From Desulfobacteraceae bacterium (GTDB lineage Bacteria > Desulfobacterota > Desulfobacteria > Desulfobacterales > UBA11574), in NCBI GenBank assembly GCA_013203195.1, contig JABMQM010000554.1, positions 1 through 8,943 of the forward strand: DNA of 8,943 bases, in the 5' to 3' direction. The notes under the pieces are model-generated. The model was not told where the DNA came from. It ran no database searches and saw nothing but the letters and a program-made list of their open reading frames with translations. Every line of letters starts with the position of its first letter. The first letter of the stretch is position 1. Below are positions 6,179-8,943 of the stretch, in pieces. Position numbers and translations under genes: made by a program.

Positions 6179-7612
6179 ATGTTGAGCAATATGAAACGGG
6201 TTATGATTATTGTTGTAATAATATATTTTTTCATAGGATGTGCAGTGTATAAAGTGGGTCAAGAATCTTATTCCTCTTCGGAGCAAGCGTTGAAAAGAAC
6301 TGCTGATATTTTAGCACAAATTGTGTCAGGCATTACAGTCACAGAGGCCCCTGTTCATTGTAACGCTCTAATGGTTCTACCTACTTTAGATCACATTGAA
6401 AGTCATGGAATAAAATTTGCTGGCCCCAGAGATTTCATGACTATACCTCTAATAGAATATTTGAAAAAATTTCAGATGATGAACAGGGAGTTTATGTTCA
6501 AAGGGATTAAGAAGAGAAAAATCTTTGACAGCATTGAGTTAGTGCATAATACAACCGCAGACTTAACAAATTTTGATGCCTATGATTTCCTCATCTATCT
6601 CAACAACCCTTCACCTGACATTCAAGATTGGTATATTAAAGGCAAGAACTCGCCAGTACCACGCCCTCTTCCACTTGACATGGAGAAGCTTGCAGGTGTT
6701 CCCAGAACAATTGCTTGGCTTGTTTCTATTGAAGAAATAGTTAGGGCTGATCAAAAAATGCACACATCGTCAATTCAGCCTGATAGAATAATATCTACAT
6801 CATATAAGCCTCTGAGTTCGGTGGGCCAGAAGTGGGCAATAGTCGTTGGAATCGCTCAATATGAATATTCTGGTAAGAGCGGGCTAACAACTCTAATCTT
6901 TGCTGACGATGATGCAAAAGCGTTTACCCGCACACTCCAAAATTTAGGATGGAGTGACAGTCATATCAAACTACTTGTCAATGAAGAAGCCACTCAAAGA
7001 AACATATTGATTGCCCTCGAATCGTGGTTAACTAAAGCTGGCCCAAACGACCAAATCGTTCTTTTTTGGGCAGGGCATGGTTTTCCAGATCCAGAAGATC
7101 CTGAAAAGGTCTACTTCGCTTGCTATGATACAGATATAAAACTTCCAGCAACGGGATATAGGATGGACAGAGTTCGCTCTATTTTGGAAGAACGTAAAGC
7201 AAAGAATGTCATTGTTCTTGCTGACACCTGTCATGCGGGCAAAATCATCACTCGTGGTGATAGAGGCTTATCAATTGTTCCGAACATAGAGAAAATGAGC
7301 CGTGAACAAAAAGTGCCTAAAGGTTGGATTTTTATGGTCGGAGCTGATACAGATCGACAGGCGATAGAAGATACATCATGGGCTAACGGAGCATTTACTC
7401 ATTCCTTGATAAAGGGGCTTTCTGGTAAAGCTGATGGATTCCAAAGTGCTGGAGCAAAGGATGGCATTGTGACAATGGGTGAACTCCGTTCATACATGAA
7501 CACAGCCATGCCTGATGAGACTCAGAGGGTGCTTGGGGTTGCTAAAAGACCTGTCATCACCACCAGTACAGGTGATCCTGATATATGGAATATGACCCTT
7601 CAGGCTAAGTAA
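6179..7612 (+). CDS. Caspase/metacaspase-like (peptidase C14) lipoprotein
   Basis: Predicted cysteine protease of the caspase clan, anchored by lipid on the envelope. From ATG 6179 it has 477 residues. The signal segment ends FIGC with C21 as likely lipidation site. Residues 22-215 form an N-terminal region I do not recognise. The caspase fold runs from about 217 (GQKWAIVVGIAQYEYSGKSG) to the end. It includes FADDDAKAFTRTLQNLGW (241-258), the catalytic histidine H300 in WAGHG, the catalytic cysteine C351 in LADTCHAG, and the p10-like GADTDRQAIEDTSWANGAFTHSLIKGL (388-414) plus DGIVTMGELRSYM. Both dyad residues are intact. D349 in the DxCxxG arrangement is the feature linked in metacaspases to cleavage after Arg or Lys, so basic-residue specificity is the best guess. 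Related domains are often fused behind WD40 repeats. Here the WD40 part is a separate gene at 3002, with two small lipoprotein genes between. Start choice is uncertain among GTG 6170, ATG 6179 and ATG 6191. Confidence 0.9.
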   Translation: MLSNMKRVMIIVVIIYFFIGCAVYKVGQESYSSSEQALKRTADILAQIVSGITVTEAPVHCNALMVLPTLDHIESHGIKFAGPRDFMTIPLIEYLKKFQMMNREFMFKGIKKRKIFDSIELVHNTTADLTNFDAYDFLIYLNNPSPDIQDWYIKGKNSPVPRPLPLDMEKLAGVPRTIAWLVSIEEIVRADQKMHTSSIQPDRIISTSYKPLSSVGQKWAIVVGIAQYEYSGKSGLTTLIFADDDAKAFTRTLQNLGWSDSHIKLLVNEEATQRNILIALESWLTKAGPNDQIVLFWAGHGFPDPEDPEKVYFACYDTDIKLPATGYRMDRVRSILEERKAKNVIVLADTCHAGKIITRGDRGLSIVPNIEKMSREQKVPKGWIFMVGADTDRQAIEDTSWANGAFTHSLIKGLSGKADGFQSAGAKDGIVTMGELRSYMNTAMPDETQRVLGVAKRPVITTSTGDPDIWNMTLQAK

Positions 7613-7617
7613 GGATT

Positions 7618-7644
7618 AGGACTCAGAATAGTCACAAAGAAAAT
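7618..7644 (+). repeat. Degenerate intergenic repeat, copy 1
   Basis: The segment starts AGGACTCAGAAT and continues with TCACAAA and an A-rich tail. It matches 8205-8231 at 20 of the first 25 positions without gaps. It lies 127 bp upstream of the start at 7745. The other copy is 126 bp upstream of its own gene. Confidence 0.45.
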
Positions 7645-7696
7645 GGCCTGAAGCCGAGTGTTGCTTCATGTAAGCCATCTCTAACCAAGAGGTTTT
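7643..7696 (+). terminator. Imperfect hairpin region after the caspase gene
   Basis: ATGGC (7643-7647) pairs with GCCAT (7674-7678), and TGAAGC (7649-7654) with GCTTCA (7663-7668), leaving an 8-nt loop and an asymmetric bulge. A small AACC/GGTT hairpin (7683-7686, 7691-7694) ending in TTTT follows directly. Together they could slow or stop transcription between the caspase gene and the next lipoprotein gene. Confidence 0.35.
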
Positions 7697-7744
7697 GATA
7701 TATAGTTTTTCTGCGTAACCATTCGGTATCACAAGGGGGAGGAT

Positions 7745-8104
7745 ATGAGGCTAACTCAATTTGCGATAGTTTTAGCAGTGGTTTTTACCATTTGTTTCAT
7801 TCAAGGCTGTGCTGCTACAAGTTCCGGAGTTTTTCCTATCGGAAAAAACTCATATACTGTTGTTGTTTCTGGCTCTAATAACAATGGTATACTTATAAAA
7901 CAGGCATATAAGGAGGCAAACTCTTTCTGTGAAGAAAAAGGAAAGGTTTTGCAACCAGTAGCAACTACATTTCAACCTTTCGTTCCTTATGGCCCCCCTG
8001 CAAGTTTTGAATTAAGATTTCAAGTCTTGAATCCGGATGATCCACAATATCGTCCACCTATATTCGAGTCAGTACCAGACACAAAGATCGAAGTGAAGAA
8101 CTGA
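7745..8104 (+). CDS. Small lipoprotein of unknown function
   Basis: A 119-residue predicted lipoprotein. The signal peptide MRLTQFAIVLAVVFTICFIQGC ends in lipobox IQGC with C22 lipidated. The mature part is a compact domain: YTVVVSG (37-43), a helix KQAYKEANSFCEEKGKV (52-68), then SFELRFQVLNPDDPQYRPP (87-105). I recognise this layout (short strand, helix with an AN.FC...GK motif, final strand, NPDDP.YRPP tail) from many uncharacterised short lipoproteins of proteobacteria, but know no function or gene name. C62 in the helix is the only cysteine left after lipidation, so no internal disulphide is expected. A strong purine-rich site (GGGGGAGG at 7735-7742) precedes the start. The 132-bp gap to the caspase gene holds a repeat and hairpins, so this may be a separate transcription unit. 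Confidence 0.85.
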   Translation: MRLTQFAIVLAVVFTICFIQGCAATSSGVFPIGKNSYTVVVSGSNNNGILIKQAYKEANSFCEEKGKVLQPVATTFQPFVPYGPPASFELRFQVLNPDDPQYRPPIFESVPDTKIEVKN

Positions 8105-8330
8105 TAAAGCACAAATTCATCCCAAATAATACGATTTCAACAATCAACAAAATGTGTTGCTTACTACATCAATCGTCCAGTTCATCTCACAAGCGGTGTA
8201 GATTGGGACTCGGAATTATCACAAAAAAATATTATATAACCCACGTGACTTCAACATTGTATATATGAGTGCCGGGTATTCTCATGCCCCCCATTATGCC
8301 GAGTAGCGGCGATTCAAGAGGAAAGGTAAA
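8105..8330 (+). other. Intergenic leader before the zinc-ribbon gene
   Basis: No gene was found in these 226 bp. The segment holds the second copy of the degenerate repeat (8205-8231), then two small potential hairpins: ATGAG/CTCAT at 8265-8269 and 8281-8285, and GCCG/CGGC at 8298-8301 and 8307-8310, the latter ending eight bases before the ribosome site. It is long for an operon gap, so an independent promoter or a structured leader is plausible. Confidence 0.4.
8205..8231 (+). repeat. Degenerate intergenic repeat, copy 2
   Basis: Begins GGGACTCGGAATTATCACAA and matches copy 1 at 7618-7644 (20 of the first 25 positions). It lies 126 bp upstream of the ATG at 8331. A shorter GGGACTC occurrence is at 5740-5746, 41 bp before the start at 5781. 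Confidence 0.45.
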
Positions 8331-8870
8331 ATGGCAAAATGCAAAGAATGTGGCTTCAGGATGGGCACTGTTAGCCTTGGCAGATCAGACGAGCATGGGA
8401 TAATATGCAGTCAATGTTGGCCCAAGTTAGTGGGATCTGAAGTCTGTCCTGCTTGTAATAGTGAACTGAACTGGAAGATTGACAAGGGGAAATGGGTGAC
8501 AGATGCTATCATTTATTTTGACAAGACATTCTGTCCGGCATGTGCTGAGAGTCATGGCAGACCATACAAATCATACGTTCACCTAAAGACACCTATAACG
8601 AAACTGAAGCAGCTCGTTGACGATGATCTAATATCTAAAGAACAGTATGAAGATGGTGTGCTTAAAATAACCAAAGGAAATACCCCAATCGACCTTTCAT
8701 TAGAGAATGTTCACAGCTACTTAACTTTAATCAAAGATATGGAAAGAGATAGTTTGATTGATAATGACATGTATAAAAAACTATCTGATCCTATACTAAC
8801 TGACTCAAGTTTCGCACCCCCCAATGCGGGTTTGCGACATATAATTACTTCTTTTACTTCTATTTCATAG
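8331..8870 (+). CDS. CxxC-rich zinc-ribbon-like protein with two SHOCT-like motifs
   Basis: A 179-residue soluble protein with no signal peptide, so probably cytoplasmic. Four CxxC knuckles lie at C4/C7, C26/C29, C39/C42 and C68/C71, enough to bind two metal ions, most likely zinc. After them come two short helical motifs resembling SHOCT domains: ITKLKQLVDDDLISKEQYED (89-108) and a more diverged one, YLTLIKDMERDSLIDNDMYK (130-149). SHOCT motifs are small oligomerisation or interaction modules often at the C-terminus of bacterial proteins. I do not recognise the whole protein and no function is assigned. The purine-rich site GAGGAAAGG at 8318-8326 supports the start. It is the only gene right of the CBS gene that lacks a lipoprotein signal, so it may not belong to the envelope set. 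A GC-rich imperfect hairpin (8812-8837) lies inside its last codons. Confidence 0.82.
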   Translation: MAKCKECGFRMGTVSLGRSDEHGIICSQCWPKLVGSEVCPACNSELNWKIDKGKWVTDAIIYFDKTFCPACAESHGRPYKSYVHLKTPITKLKQLVDDDLISKEQYEDGVLKITKGNTPIDLSLENVHSYLTLIKDMERDSLIDNDMYKKLSDPILTDSSFAPPNAGLRHIITSFTSIS

Positions 8871-8876
8871 TAGTAA

Positions 8877-8941
8877 AGGACTCCATTTTGTGTTATATAT
8901 AATTATCCGAATTAAATATAAATATTCACAAAAGGAGTCCT
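8877..8941 (+). repeat. 65-bp near-palindrome (possible MITE-like element or strong hairpin)
   Basis: AGGACTCC at 8877-8884 pairs with GGAGTCCT at 8934-8941, and after one bulged A, TTTTGTG at 8886-8892 pairs with CACAAAA at 8927-8933, giving 15 bp. Inside, 8893-8904 pairs with 8910-8921 at 11 of 12 positions. It starts six bases after the stop codon of the gene before it. No T-run is visible before the window ends. Such a structure could be a bidirectional terminator, a palindromic repeat, or a small inverted-repeat element. Confidence 0.6.
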
Positions 8942-8943
8942 CA

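Noticed and set aside
5180..8330. Integron cassette array (successive small genes with moderate gaps)
   Set aside because: No RYYYAAC/GTTRRRY pairs in attC arrangement were seen in the gaps, and the intergenic sequences do not share a folded site.
8812..8837. Hairpin TCGCA...TGCGA with CCC/GGG as terminator
   Set aside because: It lies inside the coding region more than 30 bases before the stop, and no T-run follows directly.

Overview
The window looks like chromosomal DNA of a Gram-negative bacterium. The closest fit is a Desulfobacterota (Desulfobacterales-like) organism. This is an inference from the sensory hybrid kinase (CACHE-PAS-HisKA-REC with a GGMAHDFNNLL H-box and a CPWC-containing PAS domain), the many outer-membrane-type lipoproteins, and a WD40/caspase-like gene set. 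All supported genes lie on the + strand. No tRNA, rRNA, CRISPR array or transposase was seen.

Left part (1-2734): the 3' portion of a hybrid sensor histidine kinase that enters from outside the window, a short AT-rich promoter region, and a small stand-alone CBS-pair protein. A compact hairpin with a T-run follows within a few bases of the CBS stop and probably ends that unit.

Middle part (2735-7612): after about 270 bp with no gene, the sequence becomes clearly more AT-rich. It starts with a 725-residue lipoprotein built of about 14 WD40-type blades (two seven-bladed propellers). Its C-terminus carries the WVFLTPDGYFNAS...RRPDIV segment that, in many bacterial WD40-caspase fusions, joins the propeller to the protease. 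Here the protein stops at that point. Two small lipoproteins with BamE/SmpA- or DUF3192-like signatures follow, then a separate lipoprotein with a complete caspase/metacaspase-like (peptidase C14) domain, His in AGHG and Cys in DTCHAG. The most interesting reading is a split, envelope-anchored WD40-caspase system with small lipoprotein partners.

Right part (7613-8943): another small lipoprotein, then a protein with four CxxC knuckles and two SHOCT-like helical motifs, then a 65-bp near-palindrome at the window edge. A degenerate intergenic repeat lies at nearly the same distance (127 and 126 bp) upstream of both genes.

The track-style longest ORFs overcall several starts. Ribosome binding sites and signal peptides place the starts of the small lipoproteins at 5300 and 5781 and that of the caspase at about 6179. 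The kinase reading frame stays open to the left edge, so the GTG at 48 is not its start.
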